From contig NZ_JADLQL010000001.1 in NCBI RefSeq assembly GCF_015477805.1, positions 372,001-436,000 of the forward strand: a DNA stretch of 64,000 bases. Direction: 5' to 3'. Positions 25,994-34,451 of the stretch are shown here, one piece after another; the stretch's first letter is position 1; each line of letters begins with the position of its first letter. Origin of the DNA: Nocardia flavorosea (lineage in GTDB: Bacteria; Actinomycetota; Actinomycetes; Mycobacteriales; Mycobacteriaceae). A program made the position numbers and the translations under genes. The notes beneath the pieces were generated by a model. The model worked only from the letters and a program-made list of their open reading frames with translations. It was not told the DNA's origin and did no database searches.

Positions 25994-28198
25994 GTGCCCG
26001 TTGCCCTGACCGCCGACCAAGCGGCGCTGGCCGAAACCGTCGCCGGATTCGCGGACCGGTATGCCGCGCGCGAATACACGCGTAAGCACACCGATCGCCT
26101 GAAACAGGGGAGCCTGCCGGAATTCTGGCCCGAACTGGTCGCGCTGGGTCTCACCGGTGTACACCTTCCGGAGTCGGTCGGCGGCCAGGGCGGAACATTG
26201 GACGATCTCGCCGTGGTGCTCGCCGAATCGGGCCGGGCGCTGCTACCCGGCCCCCTGCTGCCGACAGCAATCGCCGGTGCCGTACTCGCCACCGCCGCCG
26301 ATTCCGCCGACGCGGCGCTGCGCCGGATCGCCGCGGGGGCATCCGGTGCGGTGATCGGTCCGGAACACGCCGTCGCGGAAACCGGTGGCGACGCCCCGCG
26401 GATCACCGGCGAAACCGGCGTGGTCCTGGGCGCTGCCTCGGCCGAATTGCTCGTGGTGGCCGCCCGTGCCGGTGCCGAAACCCGGTGGTACCTCGTCGAG
26501 CGCACCGCCGCGGGTGTCGAGGTGGAGGCGAAAGACGGTGCCGATCTGGGCCGCGATCTCGGTGTGGTCCGGTTCCGCGACGTGGTCGTGGCCGCACCGA
26601 TCGAGCTGGACACCGACCGGGCCGAGGCCCTCGCCACCGCATTCCTCGCCGTGGAGGCGGCCGGGGTGATCCGCTGGTGCAGCGATACCGCCACCGAATA
26701 CGTCAAATCCCGCGTCCAGTTCGGCCGCCCGATCGGTGCGTTCCAAGCTGTCCAGCATCGCACCGCGCGGTTGCTGATCACCAGCGAACTCGCCACGGCC
26801 GCCGCCTGGGATGCCGTCCGCGGTCTCGGCGACGAGCCCGGACAGCGGACCCACGCCGTCGCGGGTGCGGTCCTCACCACCCTCGGTACCGCGGTGCACG
26901 CGGCGGTGGAATGTCTCGGCCTGCACGGCGCGATCGGCTTCACCTGGGAGCACGATCTGCACCTGTACTGGCGGCGCGCGATGGCGCTGGCCGGGCTGGC
27001 CGGACCGGTGGAGACATGGGAACTGCGGCTGGGCGACGCCGCCCTGCAGGGGCCGCGTACCTTCGCCGTACCGCTGCCGGAAACGGATTCGGCGTTCCGC
27101 GAATGGGTCTCGGAGATCCTGGACCGCGCGGCACAGTTGGACAACCCGAACCCCTCGAAGGTCGGCAACCACGATGCGGTGAACACCGGCCCCCGCCGTA
27201 CCCTGCTCGCGGACAGTGGTCTGGTATCGCCGCCGATGGCCGAACCCTACGGTATCGAGGCCGGCCCGCTGGAGCAGCTCATCCTGCAGGACGAATACGA
27301 CCGGCACGGTATCGCCCAGCCGTCCATGGGGATCGGGCAGTGGGTGGTGCCGATCGTGCTGCAGCGCGGCACCCCCGAGCAGCTCGCCCGGCTGGCGGGT
27401 CCGGCGCTGTGCGGCGAAGAGATCTGGTGCCAGCTGTTCAGTGAGCCGGAGGCCGGTTCCGATGTGGCGTCGCTGAGCCTGCGCGCGACCCGGGTCGACG
27501 GCGGCTGGCGGCTCCAGGGCCAGAAGATCTGGACGACGCTGGCCCATCGTGCGGACTGGGGTCTGCTGCTGGCGCGTACCGATCCCGAGGCCGGCCGGCA
27601 CCAAGGGCTGACCATGTTCCTGGTGGATATGCACGCCGAGGGTGTCGAGGTGCGTCCGATCGTGCAGGCCAGCGGCGACGCCGAATTCAACGAAGTGTTC
27701 TTCGACGACGCGTTCGTACCGGACGAGATGGTGCTGGGCGAACCGGGTCAGGGATGGGCGTTGACCCTGGAAACCCTGGCACAGGAACGCCTGTTCATCG
27801 GCGGTGTCCGCGATCCGGGGCACAACGAGCGGATCCGGGGCATCATCGAGCGCGGTGAATACGCCGGTACCCGCGACGATGCGGTGCGCACGCTGGGGCG
27901 GATCAGTGCGCGGGGCGCCGCGATCTCGGCGATGAACCTGCGGGAAACGATCCGGCGGCTGGACGGTCATGCCGTCGGGCCGGCCACCAGTGTCGCCAAG
28001 GCGGCCGCATCGATACTGCACACCGATGCCGCGGCCGCTGCGCTGAACCTGATCGGCCCGGCGGCCGCGCTCGGCGAAGCGGTATCCGAACCCGTGCACC
28101 ACGAGCTCGATATCCCGACCTGGGTGATCGGCGGCGGCACTCTCGAGATCCAGCTGAACACCATCGCGACCCTCGTGATGGGGCTGCCCCGGAAGTAG
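25994..28198 (+). CDS. Two-domain acyl-CoA dehydrogenase (FadE34-like)
   Basis: The 734-residue protein joins two acyl-CoA dehydrogenase units. The first (about 1-365) runs from TADQAALAETVAGFADRY to RRAMALAGLAGP. The second (about 385-734) has the FAD/substrate motif CQLFSEPEAGSDVASLS, QKIWTTLA and a C-terminal GGGTLEIQLNTIA. Mycobacterial FadE34 and FadE22 have this size and duplication; FadE34 acts on sterol side chains under KstR, and a KstR-type box lies upstream here, so a steroid role is inferred. GTG 25994 is preferred because GGAG stands eight bases upstream; GTG 25985 would overlap that site. Confidence 0.85.
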   Translation: MPVALTADQAALAETVAGFADRYAAREYTRKHTDRLKQGSLPEFWPELVALGLTGVHLPESVGGQGGTLDDLAVVLAESGRALLPGPLLPTAIAGAVLATAADSADAALRRIAAGASGAVIGPEHAVAETGGDAPRITGETGVVLGAASAELLVVAARAGAETRWYLVERTAAGVEVEAKDGADLGRDLGVVRFRDVVVAAPIELDTDRAEALATAFLAVEAAGVIRWCSDTATEYVKSRVQFGRPIGAFQAVQHRTARLLITSELATAAAWDAVRGLGDEPGQRTHAVAGAVLTTLGTAVHAAVECLGLHGAIGFTWEHDLHLYWRRAMALAGLAGPVETWELRLGDAALQGPRTFAVPLPETDSAFREWVSEILDRAAQLDNPNPSKVGNHDAVNTGPRRTLLADSGLVSPPMAEPYGIEAGPLEQLILQDEYDRHGIAQPSMGIGQWVVPIVLQRGTPEQLARLAGPALCGEEIWCQLFSEPEAGSDVASLSLRATRVDGGWRLQGQKIWTTLAHRADWGLLLARTDPEAGRHQGLTMFLVDMHAEGVEVRPIVQASGDAEFNEVFFDDAFVPDEMVLGEPGQGWALTLETLAQERLFIGGVRDPGHNERIRGIIERGEYAGTRDDAVRTLGRISARGAAISAMNLRETIRRLDGHAVGPATSVAKAAASILHTDAAAAALNLIGPAAALGEAVSEPVHHELDIPTWVIGGGTLEIQLNTIATLVMGLPRK

Positions 28199-28210
28199 GG
28201 GAGCAGCCCC
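28180..28210 (+). terminator. Hairpin at the end of the double acyl-CoA dehydrogenase gene
   Basis: GGGGCTGC (28180-28187) pairs with GCAGCCCC (28203-28210), extended inward by CCC/GGG after a short bulge. It spans the stop codon and lies between convergent genes. There is no T run, so termination is only probable. Confidence 0.4.
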
Positions 28211-28224
28211 GTAGGCGCGGCGGC

Positions 28225-30507
28225 TCAGGGCCGGGCAGACCCCGTGGCCGCCGCGCCGGTATCGGCGCGATTCAGGAACTCGTTGAGCTCGGCCGCCGTC
28301 ATCAGGCCGAAGTTCAGCGCCAGGCGTCCGATCGGTATCGATGCGACCATCCGCGCCATATCGATACCCAGATCGGCGTCGGCGGAGCCGGAATCGCCGA
28401 GCAGAGGTTGCAGCCGTTCACTCAGCTCCGGCCCGGCGACCGGATGCGCCAGTACCTCGGCCAGGCTCGACTCACGGGTCAGCGGCAGCGCCACCGCGTC
28501 CCCGGCGAGTGTCACCGTGGCCCGCGCCCGGATATCCCGGCTGGAGGAACCCACCTGCAACGTGTACTCGCCACCCTCCACCACGCGGCGGCGAGCCGCA
28601 TCGTTCCAGTAGGCGAATTCGTCGCGGGAGGTGGTCACGGTGACCTCCTCGGTCGCCCCGGGTTCCAGGGCGACGGTGGCGAACCCGCACAGTTCCCGAG
28701 GTGCGCGTAGCACCCCGGAGGAGTCGAGGCCGCGGTAGACCTGCACCACTTCCCGGCCCGGCCGCTCGCCGGTGTTGGTGATCCGGACGGTGACCGTGAC
28801 GCCTTCCGCGTCGGCGGACGCCTGCGCCCCGGCGTATTCGAAGGTTGTATAGGACAGGCCGTGCCCGAACGGGAAGGTCACCGCGAGCTCGCGGCGGTCG
28901 TACCAGCGGTAGCCGACGAAGATGCCTTCGCCGTAGCGGACGTGCCCGTTCTCGCCCGGGAAGTTGTCGTAGGCGGGTACATCGGTGAGCCGGACCGGGA
29001 CCGTCTCGGTGAGCCGGCCGGACGGTTCGGCGATGCCGAACAGCAGATCGGCGACGGCGCCGCCGCCCGCCTGGCCGAGCAGGGCGGTGTCGAGGACGGC
29101 ATCGGCGGCGTCGGCGATCGGCGCCAGCCGCAGAACGCCACCGTGTGCCAGCACGACGACCACCCGCGACTGCACCGCCCGCACCGCGGTCAGCAATTCC
29201 ACCTGGTCGGCGGGGATTTCGATATGGTCGCGGTCGAAACCCTCGGATTCCTGGGCGGCGGCCAGGCCGAGGAACAGAACGGCGATATCGGCGCCGGCGG
29301 CGGTATCCACGGCTCGGGCTCGCAGTTCCGAGCCCGCCGCCGGGTTCCCGGTATCGAAACCGCGGGCGTGGGTGACGGTTGCTGCCCCGGCGAGCGCGCG
29401 GATCTCGTCGAGCGGAATATCCACGCGGGCGGCGTTCACATGGGAGGACCCGCCACCCTGGTAGCGCGGTTCGGTGGCGAATTCCCCGATGACGGCGATG
29501 GTTCCGCGGGGCTCGAGCGGTAGCACCGCATGGTCGTTCTTCAGCAGCACCGCGCAGCGTGCGGCCACCGATCGGGCCAGCGCGTGATGTTCGTCGATAT
29601 CCCAGCGGGTCTCCGGGCGGGCGTTCCCGGCGGCCTTGCTCGCCAAGGCGGCCATACGTCCCGCCGCGGTCGCCAGGACGGAACCGGGCAGGGAGCCGTC
29701 GTCGACCGCGGCGACGAGCCGGCGGTCGCCGCCGTCGTCGGGCCCCGGCATCGTCAGGTCGAGGCCGGCGGCCACCGCCGCCACCCGGTCGTCGACCGCG
29801 CCCCAATCACTGACCACCACCCCGTCGAATCCCCATTCGCCGCGCAGTACCTCGGTGAGCAGCCAGCGGTTCTGGGACGCATATACGCCGTTGATCTTGT
29901 TGTACGAGCACATCACCGTCCACGGAGCCGCGTCGGTGACCACGCGCTGGAAGGCGCGCAGGTAGATTTCCCGCAACGGCCGCGGATCGATATCCGAACT
30001 CGACCGCATCCGATCGAACTCGGCGTTGTTGGCCGCGAAATGTTTCAGTGCGGCGCCGACCCCCTGCTCCTGCAATCCGCGCACCCAGGCGGTGGCGAGG
30101 GCAGCGGTGAGATGCGGATCCTCGGAGTAGTATTCGAAGTTCCGGCCACAGCGGGGATCACGTTTGATATTGATGCCGGGCCCCAGCACGATCCGCACAC
30201 CCGCGGCCTGCGCTTCCCGGCCGATCGCGGCACCCACCCGGGCGGCGAGGCCGGGATCCCAGCTCTGCCCCAGCCCCACCGCGGGCGGGAAACAGGTTGC
30301 CGGGATACTCGGGCCGATGCCCAGCGCGTCGCCGCTGTGAGCGGGGTCCTGGTACCGCAGGCCGTGCGGTCCGTCCGACAACGAGATCGACGCGATGGCG
30401 CCGACCGGTTCGGTGGACCAGAAATCCCGGCCGCTGCCCAGCCGGGCGCGCTCCCCGGTGGAGAGATCCGCGATCAGGTGGTCGGTGGTGGGGACCGGGT
30501 CCGGCAT
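28225..30507 (-). CDS. Glycoside hydrolase family 3 (beta-glucosidase-like)
   Basis: The 760-residue enzyme has the GH3 N-terminal barrel (SDGPHGLRYQ, KRDPRCGRNFEYYSEDP, KHFAANNAE with Lys155-His156), the nucleophile Asp234 in VVVSDWGAVDD, the C-terminal sandwich domain (about 330-530, PLEPRGTIAVIGEF) and a fibronectin-III-like domain (about 590-675, GREVVQVYRG). A helical tail of about 80 residues follows, which is extra for the family. No signal peptide is present, so it should act inside the cell on imported oligosaccharides or glycosides. GAAGGAGC before ATG 30507 fixes the start. No transporter lies beside it. Confidence 0.9.
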   Translation of the reverse strand: MPDPVPTTDHLIADLSTGERARLGSGRDFWSTEPVGAIASISLSDGPHGLRYQDPAHSGDALGIGPSIPATCFPPAVGLGQSWDPGLAARVGAAIGREAQAAGVRIVLGPGINIKRDPRCGRNFEYYSEDPHLTAALATAWVRGLQEQGVGAALKHFAANNAEFDRMRSSSDIDPRPLREIYLRAFQRVVTDAAPWTVMCSYNKINGVYASQNRWLLTEVLRGEWGFDGVVVSDWGAVDDRVAAVAAGLDLTMPGPDDGGDRRLVAAVDDGSLPGSVLATAAGRMAALASKAAGNARPETRWDIDEHHALARSVAARCAVLLKNDHAVLPLEPRGTIAVIGEFATEPRYQGGGSSHVNAARVDIPLDEIRALAGAATVTHARGFDTGNPAAGSELRARAVDTAAGADIAVLFLGLAAAQESEGFDRDHIEIPADQVELLTAVRAVQSRVVVVLAHGGVLRLAPIADAADAVLDTALLGQAGGGAVADLLFGIAEPSGRLTETVPVRLTDVPAYDNFPGENGHVRYGEGIFVGYRWYDRRELAVTFPFGHGLSYTTFEYAGAQASADAEGVTVTVRITNTGERPGREVVQVYRGLDSSGVLRAPRELCGFATVALEPGATEEVTVTTSRDEFAYWNDAARRRVVEGGEYTLQVGSSSRDIRARATVTLAGDAVALPLTRESSLAEVLAHPVAGPELSERLQPLLGDSGSADADLGIDMARMVASIPIGRLALNFGLMTAAELNEFLNRADTGAAATGSARP

Positions 30508-30598
30508 ACGGCTCCTTCGGGTTGCTGGCGCTGATACCGAACATAGCCGGTGGCCGGCGCGGATCGGGCCTGCGCGCGACGGGACCCGGATGCGCGTC

Positions 30599-31150
30599 TC
30601 AGGACCGGGCGGGCCCGTAGTCCAGATGCACCACACCGTTGGCGTAGACGTCGTGTGCGCGGAGCTCGAGTGTCGTGGTGCCGGCTCCGTCGGCGAACAG
30701 TTTCGCACCCTTGCCCAGCACTACGGGGTAGACGAACAGGTGCAGATCGTCGACGAGCCCCTCGGCGAGCAGCGCCCGGACCAGGGTGCCACTGCCGCTG
30801 ATGTAGATGGTCCCGTCGGTATCGGCCTTGAGTTCACGGATCTTTCCGGGATCGTAGGCGCCGAGGGAAACGCTGTTGGCCCATTCGGCCCGCGGTGCCT
30901 GTGCGCCCACCACATATTTGGTGGTTTCGTTGAAGAACGGGGCGCCCGGGTCGTCCTCGACGGTCCGGGTGGACCAGGCCGGGGCGAACATCTCGAAGGT
31001 ATTGCGCCCGAGCAGAATGGCGCGAGCCGCACCGGTGATCGCGGCGAGGGTCTCGCCCATCTGCGGATCGAATCCGAATTCGACGGTGAACGACGGATCC
31101 TCGTACGACCCGTCGAGGGAGACGAACTCGTGAACGGCGATGGTTCCCAT
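30599..31150 (-). CDS. Dihydrofolate-reductase-family (RibD C-terminal-like) protein
   Basis: The 183-residue protein has the RibD-C/DHFR-like pattern EFVSLDGSYEDP, AILLGRNTFEMFAPAW, KYVVG, and DGTIYISGSGTLVRALLAEGLVDDLHLFVYPVVLGKG. The family binds NADPH and is often called dihydrofolate reductase family although true folate reduction is unproven. GGAAAGGACATC before ATG 31150 supports the start over upstream alternatives. It precedes the GH3 gene on the same strand by 91 bases, so the two may be co-transcribed. Confidence 0.88.
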   Translation of the reverse strand: MGTIAVHEFVSLDGSYEDPSFTVEFGFDPQMGETLAAITGAARAILLGRNTFEMFAPAWSTRTVEDDPGAPFFNETTKYVVGAQAPRAEWANSVSLGAYDPGKIRELKADTDGTIYISGSGTLVRALLAEGLVDDLHLFVYPVVLGKGAKLFADGAGTTTLELRAHDVYANGVVHLDYGPARS

Positions 31151-31434
31151 GCTGATGTCCTTTCCGGCGGCCGCTGGGCTGCGGCCGGTCTGCGCTCCGG
31201 CACGCGGGGTGGTGCGGAGGTATGTCTGTCTCGTTCGGGTAGACGGGTCCGGGCGGGGTTTCTCATCGGTACCCGGGGCGGCTGCCGAATCCCGTGCTGC
31301 CGGACCGGTTCCTCCTGCGTACAGTGAGTGTGCCGCACACAGTGTTGACAGCACGGCGCCGTGGGGAAATCAATGTGAGGACGCGGCGCCGAACCCGGCT
31401 CCGTGCAGGACAGCAAGGGAAACAGGACTTCCGA

Positions 31435-32133
31435 ATGGGTCACCCGCAACCACCCAATCCGTACCAGCATCAGCCTGGTCAGCCCGTACCACCGGGACAG
31501 CCGTATCCGGGACAGCCCATGGGCGGACAACCCATGGGTGGGCAGCCCATGCCGGGCCAGCCGTATCCAGGCCAGCCGTACCCCGGTCAGCCCCAGTACG
31601 GCCAGCAGTACCCGGGCCAGCAGCCGCAGATGGGTGCGCCCATGGGCTACGGTCAGCCGCCGCGCTCTTCGGGGGGTGGTGGCGGCAAGATCGCGCTCAT
31701 CGTCGGCGGTGTCGCGGTGGTGCTGATCGCGGTCGGGGTCGGTGCGTTCTTCGTCCTCGGTGGCGGTGGTTCGGCCGTGGGTGGTGGCTACGACGATCCG
31801 CGTGATGTGGCGCAGGCGTGGGTGGACCAGGACGGTAACCCCGAGGATCTGGTCTGCCAGGCCGATCTGGACGAGATCTCACAGTACGAGCAGGAAAATC
31901 CCGTCCAGCCCACCGGTGTGCCGTCGGGTGTGTCCGCGCCGGAGACCACGCTGAAGAGCGTGGATGTGCCCTCGGGAAGCGATTCCGGAACGTTCACCAT
32001 GGAGATGACCATGGAGCTGCTGGGCGACGAGACCACCACCACCACGACCTACGACCTGGTCAAGGAGGACGGCTCCTGGAAGGTGTGCGGAATCCTGAAT
32101 CCCGAAGTCGACGTGGACATGCCGGGCTTCTGA
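31435..32133 (+). CDS. Pro/Gln-rich single-pass membrane protein
   Basis: The 232-residue protein has a cytosolic tail of Pro-Gly-Gln repeats ([20 protein letters not shown], about 15-75), one membrane helix (about 87-108, [23 protein letters not shown]) and an extracytoplasmic domain of about 120 residues with two Cys that may pair. The outer domain resembles DUF4878-type lumazine-binding-like folds seen on many actinobacterial surface proteins, but the match is by pattern only. CAGGA precedes ATG 31435. A strong hairpin follows the gene. No partner gene suggests a function. Confidence 0.8.
   Translation: MGHPQPPNPYQHQPGQPVPPGQPYPGQPMGGQPMGGQPMPGQPYPGQPYPGQPQYGQQYPGQQPQMGAPMGYGQPPRSSGGGGGKIALIVGGVAVVLIAVGVGAFFVLGGGGSAVGGGYDDPRDVAQAWVDQDGNPEDLVCQADLDEISQYEQENPVQPTGVPSGVSAPETTLKSVDVPSGSDSGTFTMEMTMELLGDETTTTTTYDLVKEDGSWKVCGILNPEVDVDMPGF
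31484..31634 (+). repeat. Degenerate repeats encoding Pro-Gly-Gln tail
   Basis: Imperfect 12- to 24-base units (CAGCCGTATCCGGGACAG, CAGCCCATGGGCGGACAA and variants) encode the [15 protein letters not shown] tail. Such stretches are prone to gain or loss of units. Confidence 0.7.
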
Positions 32134-32152
32134 TCTTCGTCGGACAGGTGGT

Positions 32153-32183
32153 CGGTCACCGGGGACAGTGCCCCCGGTGACCG
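32153..32183 (+). terminator. GC-rich terminator hairpin
   Basis: A perfect 12-bp stem (CGGTCACCGGGG at 32153-32164, CCCCGGTGACCG at 32172-32183) with a 7-base loop lies 20 bases after the stop of the Pro/Gln-rich protein. Only a short T-rich tract (TTGTCTGTTT) follows. Confidence 0.6.
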
Positions 32184-32717
32184 GCCATTGTCTGTTTCCG
32201 GCTCGCGTATCGCCCGGTTCGGCACGGCGAATTGCCACTTACTGATGAGGCGGGGTCTTCCGCGGATCGCGGTGTATGAACGTAAAGTTGCGGCGCACCC
32301 CGCAGCGCCGCAACCATACCTTCGTACACACCGATCCGACGGAAGAATCACGGCGGGATCGTCGAGTGCACAATCGAAACCTCGGGGGAGTTCGCCGGTC
32401 GCGGAACCCCGCCGGTTGTCCCGAGAAGTGTGCGGTGCGGAGACAGGTGCGCCGTAGACCTCGTTCACGCGCCCGGTTCGCGGGTCGCGCACTGTTCATA
32501 TCCGGCGGTTCACCTCGATCTCCCGTGCTCATACGAACAACGGTGCGGTCGCCGGACGCGACAGCACCGTTGCGCCCGACATTACTGTGTGGGACAGCCC
32601 GATCGGAGGGGCGGAAGCGACAGGATGCGATCCGTTTGCGACAGGCCGGTCGGCGGTGGGTTCGTGCCGCGCCCCTGTAAAAGACCGATCGGTTTTCATA
32701 GGACGTTTTACGATCCG

Positions 32718-32723
32718 TATCCT
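32718..32723 (+). promoter_or_regulatory. -10 box for leaderless GlxA-type regulator
   Basis: TATCCT ends six bases before GTG 32730. TTTTCA (32693-32698) is a possible -35 at 19 bases. Confidence 0.5.
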
Positions 32724-32729
32724 GCCAGC

Positions 32730-33701
32730 GTGGATGTGGGCATTTTCGTCGTGGACGGTGTGGGTGAGCTCGGTTTGGGCGCCCTCCACGGGGCATTCAG
32801 TACCGCCAACGTCCTGCGGCGCGAACTCGATTACCCGCCGGCCGGGTGGAACGTGCATACGGTGTCGCTCGGTAGTTCGGTGCGGTCGGGTAGCGGGAAC
32901 ATTGTGCAGACCATCCCGTTGAGCGAGGCGTCGGCATCGTTCGACACCCTCGCGGTGGCCGCGGTGAATGTGCTGGACCCCGAGCCGCTGGTCGCGCTCG
33001 TCTCGGACCCCGGTAACGCCTGGCTCCTCGACCGGATTCGCAGTGCCCGTGACCAGGGCGTGCATCTCGCCGCGGCGTGTACCGGGACGTTCTTCCTGGC
33101 GGAGGCCGGCGTCCTCGACGGGTCTCCGGCGACGACCAGCTGGTGGCTGGGGAGCAGCTTCCGCGGGCGATACCCGAGAGTCGATCTGGACGAGCGGGCC
33201 ATTGTCTGCCACGGTGAGGGCATCACCACGGCCGGCGCCTCGCTGTCCCATGTGGATATGGCGCTGTCCCTGGTGTACCGCACCAGTCCGGAACTGGCAG
33301 AACAGGCGCGGCGGTATCTCGCTTTCGAGGGCCGTGCCAGCCAGACGCCCTACGTCATCCCGGAAGTGCTCGCGCGGGGCAACGCGCTGATCGTCGCGTA
33401 CGAACGTTGGGTGCGCGAACATATCTCGGAACAGTTCCTGATCTCGGCCGCGGCGCGTGAACTGGGCGTCACCGAGCGCAGCCTGCAACGCGCAACCCGC
33501 GCGGCGCTCGGCATGTCGCCCAAGGATTTCGCCGACGATATCCGGGCCGACCGGGCCACCCGGCTGTTGCGGACGACCGGCCTGACGGTGGAAGGAGTGG
33601 CCCGCGAGGTCGGCTATGTCAATGCCAGCGCGCTACGGGCGCTCCTTCGCCGGCGTCGAGGACTGTCACCAGCACAGATCCGGGCCCACGGTGGCCTGTG
33701 A
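32730..33701 (+). CDS. GlxA-family regulator (DJ-1/PfpI-like plus AraC HTH)
   Basis: The 323-residue protein has an N-terminal DJ-1/PfpI-like domain (about 1-180; VGIFVVDGVGELGLGALHGAF, AAACTGTFFLAEAGVLDG with a Cys at the usual nucleophile elbow) and a C-terminal AraC/XylS double helix-turn-helix (about 225-320; AARELGVTERSLQRATRAALG and VAREVGYVNASALRALLRRR). It is a one-component regulator of unknown ligand. The start is set at GTG 32730 by the -10 six bases upstream and by where family similarity begins. Confidence 0.85.
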   Translation: MDVGIFVVDGVGELGLGALHGAFSTANVLRRELDYPPAGWNVHTVSLGSSVRSGSGNIVQTIPLSEASASFDTLAVAAVNVLDPEPLVALVSDPGNAWLLDRIRSARDQGVHLAAACTGTFFLAEAGVLDGSPATTSWWLGSSFRGRYPRVDLDERAIVCHGEGITTAGASLSHVDMALSLVYRTSPELAEQARRYLAFEGRASQTPYVIPEVLARGNALIVAYERWVREHISEQFLISAAARELGVTERSLQRATRAALGMSPKDFADDIRADRATRLLRTTGLTVEGVAREVGYVNASALRALLRRRRGLSPAQIRAHGGL

Positions 33702-33745
33702 CGTGGCGGCGGGGTGATTGCGGTGGCGACACCGTATTCCGTCTC

Positions 33746-33751
33746 TACACT
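33746..33751 (+). promoter_or_regulatory. -10 box for leaderless lipoprotein gene
   Basis: TACACT ends six bases before ATG 33758. No ribosome site is present. Confidence 0.55.
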
Positions 33752-33757
33752 GATCGC

Positions 33758-34090
33758 ATGTATGTTCGACGGTTGTTCGCCGTAGCCGGGTTCGTGGCCG
33801 CGCTGTCACTGGGAGTTTCCGCCTGCACCACCACCGGCGCGGGCGCGACGAGCGAATGTGATGTCCGAGGTTGCACCGTAACCTTCGATCGCGGCGTGGA
33901 CGCGAAGATCAGCGTTCTCGGCGTGGACGCCGAACTCGCCGCGGTGCAGGGCAATGTGGTGACGCTGAAGGTCGCGGGGCAGGAGGTCACCGTGCCGATG
34001 GGGTCGACCGAATCCGCCCAGGGCCTGGACCTGACGGTCCGCGAGATCACCCAGGACAAGGTCGTGATGCAGTTGTCCACCGGGCTCTGA
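33758..34090 (+). CDS. Small putative lipoprotein
   Basis: The 110-residue protein has a signal peptide (RR, then AVAGFVAALSLG) ending in the lipobox VSAC at residue 23. After a Thr/Gly linker come two Cys close together (ECDVRGC) and a beta-rich domain (TVTFDRGVDAKISVLGVDAEL...VTLKVAGQEVTVPMG). It should be anchored to the outer face of the membrane. No named family was recognised. ATG 33758 is supported by the signal peptide and the -10 six bases upstream. Confidence 0.8.
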   Translation: MYVRRLFAVAGFVAALSLGVSACTTTGAGATSECDVRGCTVTFDRGVDAKISVLGVDAELAAVQGNVVTLKVAGQEVTVPMGSTESAQGLDLTVREITQDKVVMQLSTGL

Positions 34091-34451
34091 CCTCGCCCAT
34101 CGGCGCCGGCCTTCCGGTGCCGTCCCGATCGCAAGCCCGGTGTCGTCGTGGCGTCTTCCGCGGCGCCGCCGGACGAGTGCCGCGCACAGCGCATGCCGCG
34201 CGGCCTCGCATCTGCCCGAGTCCGGGTGAACGCCGTAATTGTGGCCGGTCCTCGCCCCTGGTGGCGGTACCGCCCGATGACCTTCCGTCGGGATTGTTCG
34301 TCGGTGTGCAGCCGGGTCGTGAACGCGCGGCAGCGTTCGGCGCCGCGGCCGGCCGGGCGGGACCGGTCGTCGAGTGGGTGCGCGGTCAGCGGTGATACCG
34401 GATCCGGGTGCCCGCACGTAGCCGGCGCGGGTACGCCGGACGGCGACCGGT
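34091..34451. other. Intergenic region, 361 bases
   Basis: Convergent spacer between the lipoprotein and CoA-transferase genes. Open frames exist on both strands but have no ribosome site or recognisable content; no terminator hairpin with a T run was seen. Confidence 0.5.

Larger units (their letters stand above)
32134..32729. other. Intergenic region, 596 bases
   Basis: Lies between the Pro/Gln-rich protein and the GlxA-type regulator, both rightward. It holds the hairpin at 32153-32183 and the -10 box at 32718. The GlxA frame stays open to about 32430 without a start signal. No other gene or RNA was recognised. Confidence 0.55.

Noticed and set aside
26243..28102. Leftward open frame of 619 codons
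   Set aside because: Antisense to the double acyl-CoA dehydrogenase, which has full family motifs; no ribosome site.
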